64,000 nt of DNA from Gluconacetobacter asukensis (lineage in GTDB: Bacteria; Pseudomonadota; Alphaproteobacteria; Acetobacterales; Acetobacteraceae), in the NCBI RefSeq assembly GCF_014174375.1, contig NZ_JABEQE010000002.1, positions 310,001 through 374,000 on the forward strand. Reading direction: 5' to 3'. Shown here one piece after another: positions 18,136 to 27,414 of this stretch. The notes beneath the pieces are model-generated. The model did no database searches, was not told where the DNA came from, and saw only the letters and a list, made by a program, of their open reading frames with translations. A program made the translations under genes and the position numbers. Position 1 is the first letter of the stretch; each line of letters opens with the position of its first letter.

Positions 18136-18943
18136 CGCCGCGCGCGCTTCCTGCATTCTTGCCCTCGCCAACCAGAAAGGCGGCGTGGGTAAAACAACCA
18201 CGGCCATCAATCTGGCCGCCGGACTGGCCGAACGCGGCCTGTCCGTCCTGCTGGTCGACCTCGACCCGCAGGGCAATGCCTCGACCGGTCTGGGCGTCGG
18301 TTACGACGCAAGGCGACAGGGCACCTATGCCCTGCTGATGGACGATGTCGCGATGGCCGACCTGGCCCAGGACACCGAAATTCCCGGCCTGAAGATCATC
18401 GCCGCCGATACCGAACTGGCCGGCGCCGAGCTGGAACTGGTGATGATGGACCGGCGCGAATTCCGCCTGCGCGACGCCATCACCCGTGCCGCCAGCGGTT
18501 TCGACGTGGTCCTGATCGATTGCCCGCCCAGCCTGGGGCTGCTGACGCTGAACGCGCTGGTGGCGTCCGACGGCGTGATCGTGCCGCTGCAATGCGAATT
18601 CTTCGCGCTCGAAGGCATCAGCCAGCTGGTCCGCACCGTCGACCGGGTACGCCGCGCCTTCAATTCCGACCTGCATGTCGCGGGCATCGTGCTGACGATG
18701 TACGACCGGCGCAACAATCTGTCGGAACTGGTCGCCGCCGACGCGCGCAGCTTCTTCGGCGAACAGGTGATGGAAACGCTGATTCCGCGCAATATCCGCA
18801 TCTCCGAGGCCCAGAGCCACGGGCGCTCGGTCATGGCCTATGATGGCCGGTCCAGCGGCGCCATGGCCTATCAGGCCCTCGCGGACGAGGTGATCGCCCG
18901 GAACGGTCTGAAGACTCCCAGAAAGAAGAAGGCGCGGGCATGA
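18101..18943 (+). CDS. parA: Chromosome partitioning ATPase ParA (Soj)
   Basis: A 280-residue Walker-type ATPase that binds DNA non-specifically and moves ParB-parS complexes apart. The deviant Walker A is [16 protein letters not shown], with the signature Lys, followed by [26 protein letters not shown] and [11 protein letters not shown]. The basic tail is [10 protein letters not shown]. The GTG at 18101 was chosen because GGTGA lies 8 bases upstream; a GTG at 18089 would add four residues. The gene is coupled to parB by an ATGA overlap. Position close to oriC fits a chromosomal system. Confidence 0.95.
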   Translation: MPDTQNAQRAPDAARASCILALANQKGGVGKTTTAINLAAGLAERGLSVLLVDLDPQGNASTGLGVGYDARRQGTYALLMDDVAMADLAQDTEIPGLKIIAADTELAGAELELVMMDRREFRLRDAITRAASGFDVVLIDCPPSLGLLTLNALVASDGVIVPLQCEFFALEGISQLVRTVDRVRRAFNSDLHVAGIVLTMYDRRNNLSELVAADARSFFGEQVMETLIPRNIRISEAQSHGRSVMAYDGRSSGAMAYQALADEVIARNGLKTPRKKKARA

Positions 18944-19833
18944 GCACCAAGAAAGACCAGACACGTCCGCGCCTCGGCCGGGGCCTCGCGGCCCTGCTGG
19001 GCGACCAGGCTCCCGCCGCCATCGCCCGCGTCTCGGGCCGGACGGAGCAGGACCGCACCGGCACGCTGGGGGTGGACCAGTTGGAGCCCGGACCGTTCCA
19101 GCCGCGCCAGGTGATGGAGCCCGAGGCCCTGGCCGAGCTGGCGGATTCCATCCGCACGCGCGGCATCCTGCAACCGATCCTGGTCCGCCCGCACCCCGAG
19201 CGCGCAGGCCATTACCAGATCATCGCCGGAGAACGCCGCTGGCGCGCGGCACAGATGGCGGCCCTGCACGAGGTGCCGGTCCATATCCGCGCGCTGGACG
19301 ACGGCGACGCCATGGCCGCCGCCCTGGTCGAGAACCTGCAACGCGCCGACCTGAATGCCGTGGAAGAGGCCGAGGGCCTGCAACGGCTGCTGCAGGATTA
19401 CGGCCTGACGCAGGAAGAGCTGGCCGGCGCGCTGGGCAAGTCGCGCTCGCACGTCGCCAACATGGTGCGGCTTCTCAACCTGCCGCAGCCGGTGCGCGCC
19501 GCCCTGCGCGACGGCCGGCTGACGGCGGGCCACGCCCGCGCGCTGCTGGGCCACCCCGACCCGGTCGCGGCCCTGAAGACGGTGCTGGAGCAGGGGCTGA
19601 ATGTCCGCCAGACCGAAGCCCTGGTCCAGAAAGCCGTCCGCCAGTCAGCAAAGTCCGCTCTGGCCGAAAATGCCGAACGCAAGAACCCCGAAATCCAGGT
19701 TCTGGAACGCGACCTCACAGCCCGGCTGGGCCTGAAGGTCCAGATCTCGTTTGACGGGCGCGGCGGAGCCATCCGTATCCTCTATCAGTCGCTGGATCAG
19801 TTCGATACCGTACTTGCACGTCTGAACAGCTGA
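18940..19833 (+). CDS. parB: Chromosome partitioning protein ParB (Spo0J)
   Basis: A 297-residue CTP-dependent clamp that loads at parS. An N-terminal ParA-interacting region, [13 protein letters not shown] (about 8-20), precedes the CTPase domain with [18 protein letters not shown], and [14 protein letters not shown] holds the GERRxRA motif. [20 protein letters not shown] follows, then a helix-turn-helix (about 160-185) and a C-terminal dimer domain. Two parS sites lie 1.4 and 3.7 kb upstream. No terminator is obvious before the tRNA gene. Confidence 0.95.
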   Translation: MSTKKDQTRPRLGRGLAALLGDQAPAAIARVSGRTEQDRTGTLGVDQLEPGPFQPRQVMEPEALAELADSIRTRGILQPILVRPHPERAGHYQIIAGERRWRAAQMAALHEVPVHIRALDDGDAMAAALVENLQRADLNAVEEAEGLQRLLQDYGLTQEELAGALGKSRSHVANMVRLLNLPQPVRAALRDGRLTAGHARALLGHPDPVAALKTVLEQGLNVRQTEALVQKAVRQSAKSALAENAERKNPEIQVLERDLTARLGLKVQISFDGRGGAIRILYQSLDQFDTVLARLNS

Positions 19834-19863
19834 GAATGCAGGACATTTTTTCGATAAAACCGC

Positions 19864-19891
19864 TTGCCCTCATCCCCTGACGCTGTTAGAA
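19864..19891 (+). promoter_or_regulatory. Probable tRNA-Lys promoter
   Basis: TTGCCC at 19864-19869, a 16-base spacer and TTAGAA at 19886-19891, 28 bases before the tRNA 5' end. It allows independent expression of the tRNA after parB. Confidence 0.45.
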
Positions 19892-19918
19892 GCGCGTCAC
19901 CCGAGAGGGACACTCCAT

Positions 19919-19994
<76 letters not shown>

Positions 19995-20034
19995 TGGAGC
20001 CTTCGGAAATCCCTGACAAAACGAAGCGTCTTCC

Positions 20035-20154
20035 CTTCTTTTTCTGAAGAAAAAGAAGAAAAAAGACTTTGAATCGTTCTGGGCCGTCGCCTGTCCCCAG
20101 CACAAAACTCCTGAACGAATCAGAATTTTTTGGTTCTTTTTTGCAAAAAAGAAC
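20035..20154 (-). repeat. Dispersed nested-palindrome repeat, copy 4 (minus orientation)
   Basis: It begins CTTCTTTTTCTGAAGAAAAA and ends GTTCTTTTTTGCAAAAAAGA. The core includes the CCTGTCCCCAGCACAAAACT segment shared with other copies. It lies between convergent tRNA-Lys and the arylesterase gene, 9 bases past the latter's stop. Confidence 0.9.
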
Positions 20155-20163
20155 AGAAACCCC

Positions 20164-20850
20164 TCACGGCCGACGCGCCAGCCGCTCCACCAAAGGCACC
20201 ATCCGCGCCACGATAACGGCGACCCCGGCGGGGTTGGGATGGATATGATCCGCCTGTTCCAGCTCCGGATGCGCCGCCACGCCATCGAGGAAGAACGGGT
20301 CCCACAGTATACCGGGCCGATGCGACAGGCGCTCGAACACGGCGCGGAAGGACTGGCTGTAACCCGCCCCCATATTGGGCGGCGCATACATGCCCGACAG
20401 CAGCACCGGCAGATGGGCCTGCTGCAGCCGGTCCAGGATCGCCGTCAGGTTCTGTTCCATCCGTGCCGGGTCCAGCCCGCGCAGCCCGTCATTGCCGCCC
20501 AGTTCCACGATCACCGCGTCAGGGTTATCGCCCAGCGCCCAGTCCAGCCGCGCCAGGGCATCGGTGCTGGTATCGCCCGAGACGCCGCCATCCAGGATCG
20601 TGATCGCATCGCCGCGCGCATCCAGCGCCGCCTGAAGGCGCGGCACGAAGCCGTCCGCGTGCGCCAGCCCGTATCCGGCAGTCAGGGAATCGCCCAGCGC
20701 CAGAATCCGCACCGGGCGATCGGCCGCGTGACAGGGCGAGATAAAGACAGCCCACAGACAGGCCAGCAGAAGCGGAAAAACCGTTCGGGCCCCATGCCGG
20801 CGCCGTGTAGCGTGCAGGCAGGACCATACCCTGTGGGAAGGAAAACGCAT
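20164..20850 (-). CDS. tesA: Exported GDSL/SGNH arylesterase (TesA-like)
   Basis: A 228-residue SGNH hydrolase, related to E. coli TesA (thioesterase I/arylesterase/lysophospholipase). A basic N-terminus and hydrophobic stretch (TVFPLLLACLWAVFISPCHA, about 23-42) form a signal peptide, so it is periplasmic. Block I ALGDSLTAGYGL has the catalytic Ser, block II has the Gly of GGVSGDTS, block III is ELGGNDGLRG, and the catalytic Asp/His pair is in DHIHPNPAG. The ATG shares the tetranucleotide CATG with the start of the divergent ABC gene. The TesA/YbbA/YbbP neighbourhood is the same as in E. coli. Confidence 0.9.
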   Translation of the reverse strand: MRFPSHRVWSCLHATRRRHGARTVFPLLLACLWAVFISPCHAADRPVRILALGDSLTAGYGLAHADGFVPRLQAALDARGDAITILDGGVSGDTSTDALARLDWALGDNPDAVIVELGGNDGLRGLDPARMEQNLTAILDRLQQAHLPVLLSGMYAPPNMGAGYSQSFRAVFERLSHRPGILWDPFFLDGVAAHPELEQADHIHPNPAGVAVIVARMVPLVERLARRP

Positions 20851-21610
20851 GGACGGCGACGGGCTCCCGAATGGACGGACGACGCTGGTCGAGGCACAGG
20901 ATCTGTGGCTGACAGTGCCGGCCCGTGCCAGTGCGGTCAATCCACGCCGGGACGGCGAGGCCGGGCAGGGGGCATTGACGATCCTGCACGGGGTCAACCT
21001 GCGCGTGGCAGAAGGCGAGGCACTGGGCATCATCGGGCCTTCCGGATCGGGCAAGACGTCCTTGCTGATGCTGCTGGCAGGCCTGGAACGCCCGACACGC
21101 GGCACGATCCGCATCGCCGCCACCACGCTGGGCGACCTGAACGAAGACGCGCTGGCCCGTTTCCGGCGCGAGACGATGGGCATCGTCTTCCAGTCCTTCC
21201 AGTTGATCCCCACCATGACAGCGCTGGAAAACGTGCTGGTGCCGCTCGAACTGGCCGGCCGCCCCGACGGCGCCACCGCCGCCCGCACGGCACTGGATGC
21301 GGTGGGGCTGGGGCACCGGCTGGATCACCTGCCGGCCGAACTCTCGGGCGGCGAACAGCAGCGCGTGGCACTGGCCCGCGCCTTCGTCACCCGGCCGCGC
21401 CTGCTGCTGGCCGACGAGCCGACCGGCAATCTGGACAGCCGCACCGGTGCGGCGGTGATGGACCTGCTGTTCAGCCTGCAACGGCGATACGGCACCACAC
21501 TCGTCCTGATCACCCATGATCCGGCCCTGGCGGCACGCTGCGACCGCCGCCTGCGCGTGGATGATGGACACGTCACCACCGACCACCCGATGCGGGAGCC
21601 CACCTCGTGA
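20849..21610 (+). CDS. ybbA: ABC transporter ATP-binding protein (YbbA/LolD-like)
   Basis: A 253-residue ATPase of the MacB/LolD type. Walker A is GIIGPSGSGKTSLLM, the Q-loop is FQSFQLIPTMTALENV, the signature is LSGGEQQRVALARAF, Walker B is LLLADEPTGNLDS and the switch His is in ITHD. A 20-residue insertion after the first strand (about 25-45) is unusual. The start has AAGGA 7 bases upstream. It is coupled to the FtsX-type permease by a GTGA overlap. By analogy the pair is a mechanotransmission or lipid/lipoprotein-handling ABC system; its substrate is not known. Confidence 0.9.
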   Translation: MDGDGLPNGRTTLVEAQDLWLTVPARASAVNPRRDGEAGQGALTILHGVNLRVAEGEALGIIGPSGSGKTSLLMLLAGLERPTRGTIRIAATTLGDLNEDALARFRRETMGIVFQSFQLIPTMTALENVLVPLELAGRPDGATAARTALDAVGLGHRLDHLPAELSGGEQQRVALARAFVTRPRLLLADEPTGNLDSRTGAAVMDLLFSLQRRYGTTLVLITHDPALAARCDRRLRVDDGHVTTDHPMREPTS

Positions 21611-24162
21611 GCCAGTGGCGCCTGGCCGCCCGGCTGGCGTGGCGCGACCTGCGCGGCGGCATCGGCGGAATGCGTATCGTGCTGGCCTGCCTGGCGCTGG
21701 GGGTGGCCACCATCGGCGGGGTGGGCGGCCTGCGCGACATGATCCGCGACGGCATCGCCGGCGAGCAGCGCACCCTGCTGGGCGGCGACCTGTCGATCGA
21801 AAGCAGCGATCCGCTGCCCACCGAACTGGCCGTTTTCGCGACCGCGCACGGAGCCCGGGTGTCGGGGGTGCTGCGCATGCGCTCGATGCTCTACGCGCCG
21901 CGCGGCGCGGGTCAGGCCGATGCCCGGATGCTGGTCGAACTCTCGGCGGTCGATGATTCCTATCCGCTGGTCGGCACAATCGCGCTCACGCCGCAGGCTC
22001 CTCTCAATCGAGCCCTGGCGCCGGATCACGGCCTGCCCGCCCTGCTGGCCGACCCGCTGGTGATCGACCGGCTGGGGCTGAAGGTCGGCACGATCGTGCG
22101 GATCGGCACCGCCCGCTTCCATGTCGCCGGCAGCCTGGACCGCACCCCGGACGGCGCCGGCACGGTGACGCTGGCGCCCACGGTCATGACCACCCGCTCG
22201 GCCCTGGACGAAGCCGGACTGATGCAGCCGGGCGCCCTGGTCAACCACGCGCTGCGCCTGGCGCTGGATGGGCCGGCGGCAGAGCGGCCGGCCCGCGCCC
22301 ACGCAATGGCCGCCGCGATCACCGCCCGCTTCCCGGACCAGGGGTGGCGTATTCGTGGCGAGGCCGACGCGGCCCCCGCCTTGACCCGCACCGTGGACCA
22401 GATGGCCCGCTTCCTGGCGCTGATCGGATTATGCGCCCTGCTGCTGGGCGGCCTGGGGGTCTCGACCGGCGTCGCCGCCTGGCTGGAGGGACGGGGACGG
22501 ACGATTGCCATCCTGCGCTGCCTCGGCGCCTCGGGGCCGCTGATCCGGCGCACATTCGGCCTTCAGATCGCCGCCCTGTGCGGTATCGGCATCGGCGCCG
22601 GCATGGTGCCCGCCCTGTTGCTGCCGCCGTTGGCCGCACGCATGCTGAGCGGCCTGCTGCCGATCGAAACGACAATGGTGCCGCCGCTTCTGCCCGTGCT
22701 GACGGCCGGCCTGTTCGGCGTGCTGGTCGCCCTGCTGTCGGTGATCGTGCCGCTGGCCCGCGCCTGCGCCATCAGCCCGGCCTCCCTGTTCCTCGAACAG
22801 ATCCAGCGCGGAACAATGCGCGTGCGGTCCTGGCGCGTCGGCACGGCATTGATCCTGTGCGTGATCCTGGCAGGGGTGCTGACGGTCCGGCTGGCGGACA
22901 GTCCACTCTTCGCCGCAGGCTTCCTTGCCGTCGTCCTGTTCGCCGCCGGCATCCTGGTCCTGGCCGGCACGACACTGCGCTGGGGTGTGTCCGCCCTGCT
23001 GGCGCGGCTGGATACGGCGCGGGGCGTGCCGAGGCTGGCGCTGGCGCTGTCTGCCCATCGCAATGCGACGACCACGCGCATGGTGACCGCACTGGGGGCC
23101 GGACTGGCGGCCATGGCCGCCATCCTGCTGACCGAGGGCGCGATGATGGCACAGTTGCGCGACCAGATGCCGCATAACGCCCCTGCCTTCTATTTCATCG
23201 ATATCCAGCCCGGCGATCTGGACCGGTTCGACAGTCTGGCCAAGGCCCAGCCATCGGTTCGCGCGGTCCAGCAACTGCCTTCGATGCGCACGCGCGTCGT
23301 CGCGGTCGACGGCGTGCCGGCCGAACGGGTCAACGCCACGCCGCAGACGCGCTGGGCCCTGCGCGGCGATCACGGGCTGACCGTGGCGGCAACGCCGCCA
23401 CCCGGCACTAGGCTGGCCGAAGGCACATGGTGGCCGGCCGATTATGACGGGCCCCCCCTGCTGTCGCTGGATGCCGGGCTGGCGCAGGGGTGGGGTGTGC
23501 AGGTCGGTTCCACCATCCGGCTGAACGTGCTGGGCCGCGCGATCGACGTCCGGGTTGCGAACCTGCGTGCCGTCGCCTGGCGATCACTCCAGCTCAATTT
23601 CGCGTTCGTCGTCTCGCCGGGCCTGCTGTCGCACGCGCCCCATACGTTCGTGGCCACGCTGGCCACCGACGGCCGCGCCGATCAGGATGCGGCCACGCTG
23701 GCCGCCATCACGGATGCGCTGCCCGGCGTGACCGGTATCCGCGTCGCCGATGTGCTGGCCCGGCTGACCGCACTGGCCGGGCAGATCGCCACGGCGCTGA
23801 GCGTCGCGGCCTCGATCATCATGGCGTCGGGGGCGCTGGTCCTGGCGGCGACCCTGGCCGCAGGCTGGCGCCAGCGGGTCGCCAATGCCGCCATCCTTCA
23901 GGCAGTGGGCGCGGGGCCGCGCCAGATCCGCACGATCTGGCTGATCGAATTCACGCTGCTGGGGCTCGTGGCCGGCATCTCGGCCATCCTGCTGGGCGCA
24001 TCGGCCGCCTGGCTGGTCATGCGCCAGGTCCTGCAACTGCCATGGACGGCGGACTGGACGGCGGTGGGGGGCATGATGATCGGGACTCTGGCAGCCACGA
24101 GCCTGTGCGCGATGCTGGTCTGGAACCGGGCGCTGCGGCCCTTGCGGGGCAGGACACGATAA
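21607..24162 (+). CDS. ybbP: FtsX-like ABC transporter permease (YbbP family)
   Basis: An 851-residue inner-membrane permease with ten or so predicted membrane segments: one near the N-terminus (about 18-36), a FtsX block around 255-375, segments near 415-460, and a second FtsX block around 715-840. Two large periplasmic regions lie between (about 45-250 and 500-710). This is the YbbP/DUF214 layout. GTG start at 21607. It overlaps the ATPase gene and is expected to form one complex with it. Confidence 0.9.
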   Translation: MSQWRLAARLAWRDLRGGIGGMRIVLACLALGVATIGGVGGLRDMIRDGIAGEQRTLLGGDLSIESSDPLPTELAVFATAHGARVSGVLRMRSMLYAPRGAGQADARMLVELSAVDDSYPLVGTIALTPQAPLNRALAPDHGLPALLADPLVIDRLGLKVGTIVRIGTARFHVAGSLDRTPDGAGTVTLAPTVMTTRSALDEAGLMQPGALVNHALRLALDGPAAERPARAHAMAAAITARFPDQGWRIRGEADAAPALTRTVDQMARFLALIGLCALLLGGLGVSTGVAAWLEGRGRTIAILRCLGASGPLIRRTFGLQIAALCGIGIGAGMVPALLLPPLAARMLSGLLPIETTMVPPLLPVLTAGLFGVLVALLSVIVPLARACAISPASLFLEQIQRGTMRVRSWRVGTALILCVILAGVLTVRLADSPLFAAGFLAVVLFAAGILVLAGTTLRWGVSALLARLDTARGVPRLALALSAHRNATTTRMVTALGAGLAAMAAILLTEGAMMAQLRDQMPHNAPAFYFIDIQPGDLDRFDSLAKAQPSVRAVQQLPSMRTRVVAVDGVPAERVNATPQTRWALRGDHGLTVAATPPPGTRLAEGTWWPADYDGPPLLSLDAGLAQGWGVQVGSTIRLNVLGRAIDVRVANLRAVAWRSLQLNFAFVVSPGLLSHAPHTFVATLATDGRADQDAATLAAITDALPGVTGIRVADVLARLTALAGQIATALSVAASIIMASGALVLAATLAAGWRQRVANAAILQAVGAGPRQIRTIWLIEFTLLGLVAGISAILLGASAAWLVMRQVLQLPWTADWTAVGGMMIGTLAATSLCAMLVWNRALRPLRGRTR

Positions 24163-24236
24163 TGGGCCAGGAAACGCTGCGTTTTCTCAGCCCGGCGTCA
24201 TGATCAGATTGTCTGGAAAAATGGGCCGGAAGGGAT

Positions 24237-24312
24237 TGGTGGAGCCAATCGGAATCGAACCGACGACCTCCTGAATGCCATTCAGGCGCTCTCCCAACTG
24301 AGCTATGGCCCC
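24237..24312 (-). tRNA. tRNA-Ala (anticodon GGC)
   Basis: A 76-nt gene with encoded CCA. The acceptor GGGGCCA pairs with TGGCTCC (one G-U). The anticodon stem CCTGA/TCAGG encloses loop ATGGCAT, giving GGC (codon GCC). The T loop is GGTTCGATTCC. Confidence 0.97.
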
Positions 24313-24356
24313 GTCCAACCGGCCCGCGCCGTCAGCGATGACGTGCGGGTGGGCGG

Positions 24357-24385
24357 GGTATAGCTGTGCCCTGTTTCCTTGGCAA
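24357..24385 (-). promoter_or_regulatory. tRNA-Ala(GGC) promoter
   Basis: On the minus strand TTGCCA, 17 bases, TATACC, with the -10 box 44 bases before the tRNA 5' end. Confidence 0.6.
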
Positions 24386-24431
24386 GCCCGTCCGTGGATT
24401 TTTTCCGCCGTGTCGGGGGAAGGGAAGTTCC

Positions 24432-24553
24432 CTTCTTTTGTCTTCCGAAAAAGAAGCAAAAAGACTTTTAATCGTTCAGGAACATCGCGTGTTCCCAGCA
24501 CAAGGCTCCTGAACGAATCAAAGTTTTTTGGTTCTTTTTTTTCAAAAAAGAAC
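24432..24553 (-). repeat. Dispersed nested-palindrome repeat, copy 5 (minus orientation)
   Basis: It begins CTTCTTTTGTCTTCCGAAAA and ends GTTCTTTTTTTTCAAAAAAG. The core is GTTCAGGAACATCGCGTGTT then CAGCACAAGGCTCCTGAAC. It lies 7 bases past the maf stop and upstream of the tRNA-Ala promoter; both genes read on the minus strand. Confidence 0.9.
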
Positions 24554-24560
24554 AGAAACC

Positions 24561-25199
24561 CTACGCAAGAACCACCCCATGCTGGCGCAGAAACCCCAGC
24601 AGCGGCAGCAGAGGCAGCCCCAGAATAGCCGCATGCTCGCCCGTCACCCGCTCGAACAGGTGAATGCCCGGCCCTTCCAGCCGATAGGCCCCGACCGAGG
24701 ACAGGACGGCTTCGCCTTCCAGATCCAGATAGGCATCGAGGAAGGATTCGGAAAACCGCCGCATGGTCAGTTCCGGCCGGGCGACATGCTGCCAGATCAC
24801 CTGCCCGTCGCGCATCACCACCACCGCGCTGTGCAGCACATGTGCCCGCCCGCGCAGGTTCAGCAACTGGGCCCGCGCCGCTGCCCGGTCGGCGGGCTTT
24901 TCGAACCATACGCCGTCGCATTCCAGGATCTGGTCGGCACCGATCACCACGCAATCGGGCTCGTGGATGCGCCGCGCCTTGAGTTCGGCGAGCAGCAGCG
25001 CGCAGTCGCCGGCCGACAGGCCCTCGGCGCGTGCCGATTCCCGCACCGTGGCTTCGTCGATGCGGGCAGGGCGGGTTTCGACGCGGATTCCGGCCTGTTC
25101 CAGCAGGTTGCGCCGGGTGGTGGACTGGCTGGCCAGTACTATCCGGGGCGACTCGGCCTGTAGAAGAGTCGCGATTAGTACTAATGACGAGTCGCTCAT
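24561..25199 (-). CDS. maf: Maf-family nucleotide pyrophosphatase
   Basis: A 212-residue Maf/Ham1-fold protein that hydrolyses non-canonical nucleoside triphosphates. The substrate-binding opening is PRIVLASQSTTRRNLLEQAG (about 18-37), with the usual S-x-R-R slightly altered (STTRR). VIGADQILECDGVWFEKP contains the metal Asp and the conserved EKP. SSVGAYRLEGPG is near the C-terminus. The ATG at 25199 starts MSDSSLVL; an upstream in-frame start at 25313 would run into oriC and lacks homology. maf next to oriC and hemE is a common alphaproteobacterial arrangement. Confidence 0.9.
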   Translation of the reverse strand: MSDSSLVLIATLLQAESPRIVLASQSTTRRNLLEQAGIRVETRPARIDEATVRESARAEGLSAGDCALLLAELKARRIHEPDCVVIGADQILECDGVWFEKPADRAAARAQLLNLRGRAHVLHSAVVVMRDGQVIWQHVARPELTMRRFSESFLDAYLDLEGEAVLSSVGAYRLEGPGIHLFERVTGEHAAILGLPLLPLLGFLRQHGVVLA

Positions 25200-25630
25200 G
25201 CGCCGGCTCTCCGTACTGAAAAAAAGAAACCCTGTGATCGGACCGAACGAGTACTGGGGTACATGGGGATAGTACTCCAGACGCTTCTTGATCGTACCGA
25301 GTACCGTGGACAACCCTCACAGCCGCCGACACGGTGGGTTGTACACAGCCCCTTGTCGGCACATTCGGGATAACTCATCTAACCTTATGAATCCCTGTGT
25401 GAATGAAACTGTACACCTTGTGGGAAAGACGGGGTACGTTTTTGGAAATGCGGGTACCCCGTCATCCACAGGGCCTATTAACCTCATCAGCGTTTCTTTC
25501 TTCTTATTTCATGTTTAGAGGTTGGTCCGGAAATCTGGTGACGGCGTACCGGACCTTGATGTGCGGTCCTGTCATCCCCGAGAAAAGTACGGGATAGTCC
25601 CGAGATGAACGATGTGACGGCGGACAGGCG
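25200..25630. other. oriC: Probable chromosomal replication origin (oriC)
   Basis: This 430-base gene-free stretch lies between maf and hemE, the position of oriC in Caulobacter and many alphaproteobacteria, and about 8 kb from parS-parAB. DnaA-box-like sequences include TCATCCACA (25462-25470, one mismatch to TTATCCACA), TTGTACACA (25339-25347), CGTGGACAA (25305-25313, minus TTGTCCACG) and TGTGGGAAA (25419-25427). A T-rich, low-GC tract at 25477-25518 could be the unwinding element. GTAC occurs 13 times between 25178 and 25590, far above chance. No protein-coding frame here looks real. Confidence 0.8.
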
Positions 25631-26698
25631 ATGACGGACACAGGCAAACCCCTTCTGCGGGTCCTACAGGGCGAGGCCGTGTGGCCCCCGCCGCTCTGGC
25701 TGATGCGCCAGGCCGGCCGCTACCTGCCGGAATTCCGGGCCCTGCGCGATCAGGCGGATTTCATCACCCGCTGCATGACGCCCGATCTCGCGACCGAAAT
25801 CACGCTACAGCCGATCCGGCGCTACGCCATGGACGGGGCGATCCTGTTTTCCGACATCCTGATCCTGCCCTGGGCAATGGGCCAGTCGCTGGAGTTCGTG
25901 CACGGCACCGGGCCCGTGCTGGGGCCGATCCGCAGCCAGGCCGATCTCGACCGGCTGGACCCGAAGCGGGTGCCCGAGGCGACGGCACCGGTGATGGAAA
26001 CCCTGACGCGCCTGCGCGGCATCCTGGACGGTCCGGATACAATCGGCGCCGCGCAGGGCGGCCGCACCACATTGCTGGGCTTTGCCGGCGCGCCGTTCAC
26101 CGTGGCGTGCTACATGGTCGAAGGCCATGGATCGCGGGAGTTCGACGCCACGCGCGGCATGGCCTATGCCGATCCGCTGCTGTTCGACCGGCTGATGGCC
26201 CGCCTGACCGAGGCGACCGCCGAAATGCTGGTGGCGCAGATCGATGCCGGGGCCGAGGCGGTGATGCTGTTCGACAGCTGGTCGGGCCTGCTGCCACCGA
26301 GCCAGTTCCGCCGCCACGTGATCGCGCCCACCCGCGCCATCGTGCAGGAAATCCATGCCCGCCGGCCCGGCGTGCCCGTGATCGGTTTCCCGCGCCTGGC
26401 CGGGGTGATGGCGACGGAATATGCGCGGGAGACCGGGGTGCGGGTCATCGCGCTGGATACCGGCGCGGACATGAATGCGATGCGCGGCCTGCTGCCCGAC
26501 AATGTGGCGCTCCAGGGCAATCTCGACCCGCTGCTGCTGCTGGCGGGCGGCGATGCGATGACGCAGGAAGCCCGTGCCATCCGCGACGCGATGAAGGGCC
26601 GGCCGCATGTCTTCAATCTCGGCCACGGGGTGGTGCCGGCAACGCCGCCCGAGCATGTGGGCAAACTGGTGCGGGCAGTCCGGGAGGTCGGGCCATGA
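25631..26698 (+). CDS. hemE: Uroporphyrinogen decarboxylase
   Basis: A 355-residue enzyme that converts uroporphyrinogen III to coproporphyrinogen III in heme synthesis. The signature PPLWLMRQAGRYLPEFR (about 20-36) holds the substrate-binding arginines. The catalytic Asp is in AILFSDILILPWAMG. GFAGAPFTVACYMVEG and LFDSWSGLLPPSQF complete the family pattern. The ATG is the first base pairs after the origin region. ATGA overlap joins it to the HAD phosphatase gene. Confidence 0.96.
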   Translation: MTDTGKPLLRVLQGEAVWPPPLWLMRQAGRYLPEFRALRDQADFITRCMTPDLATEITLQPIRRYAMDGAILFSDILILPWAMGQSLEFVHGTGPVLGPIRSQADLDRLDPKRVPEATAPVMETLTRLRGILDGPDTIGAAQGGRTTLLGFAGAPFTVACYMVEGHGSREFDATRGMAYADPLLFDRLMARLTEATAEMLVAQIDAGAEAVMLFDSWSGLLPPSQFRRHVIAPTRAIVQEIHARRPGVPVIGFPRLAGVMATEYARETGVRVIALDTGADMNAMRGLLPDNVALQGNLDPLLLLAGGDAMTQEARAIRDAMKGRPHVFNLGHGVVPATPPEHVGKLVRAVREVGP

Positions 26699-27414
26699 GC
26701 CTGGACGCGCTGCCCAAGGCCGTTCGTCCGGATGGGCGGCTCCGCCTGGTGATTTTTGATTGCGACGGCGTGCTGATCGACAGCGAGGGCCCGTCCTGCC
26801 GGCTGGTGGCGCAGGAATTGCGCCAGATCGGCCTGGACTATGGTGACGAGGAAGCGGTGCAGCGTCTGGCCGGACGGGCCCTGACGCGTATCAAGGTCGA
26901 AGCCGAGGCAGAGACCGGCCGCAAGCTGCCCGACGACTGGGCGACGATCGTGCAATACAAGCTCGTCGACCTGATGCGTGAAGAGGCACGCGTCATCGAC
27001 GGCGCGCACGATATGCTGACGGCGGTGATCGGGCTCGATCTGCCGGTCCGGGTTGGCTCCAATTCCTCGATCGCCGAGATGGATGTAAAGTTTGCGCGCA
27101 CCGGCCTGGATCAGTTCGTAGCCGATCGGGTCCACTCGGCGCGCGACATGGGCAAGCCGAAGCCCGATCCGGCCGTCTATCTGCATGCGGCCGAAACCGA
27201 AGGCGTGCCGGCGGACGAATGCGTCGTGCTGGAAGATACCGATACCGGCGCCAGCGCCGCGCGGGCCGCCGGGATGGCCTGCGTGCTGCTGCGTCCGCTC
27301 GACCTGCCGGCACCGGATTGGCCGGGCCTGTTCCGGATCGGGCATCTGTCGGAATTCGCCCCCTTCCTGGAGCGGATTCAGGCCGCCCAGGCAGCCCATG
27401 GAGCCCGGTCTTGA
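26695..27414 (+). CDS. HAD-superfamily phosphatase (CbbY/Gph-like)
   Basis: A 239-residue HAD hydrolase. Motif I is VIFDCDGVLIDSEGPS (about 19-34), with two catalytic Asp. A helical cap follows. Motif II is at VRVGSNSS, motif III Lys is in MGKPKPDPAVYL and motif IV is VLEDTDTGASAA. The likely role is as a sugar-phosphate or phosphoglycolate phosphatase; the substrate cannot be told. The start overlaps the hemE stop and the stop overlaps the hemJ start, so all three are probably translated as a coupled operon. Confidence 0.88.
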   Translation: MSLDALPKAVRPDGRLRLVIFDCDGVLIDSEGPSCRLVAQELRQIGLDYGDEEAVQRLAGRALTRIKVEAEAETGRKLPDDWATIVQYKLVDLMREEARVIDGAHDMLTAVIGLDLPVRVGSNSSIAEMDVKFARTGLDQFVADRVHSARDMGKPKPDPAVYLHAAETEGVPADECVVLEDTDTGASAARAAGMACVLLRPLDLPAPDWPGLFRIGHLSEFAPFLERIQAAQAAHGARS

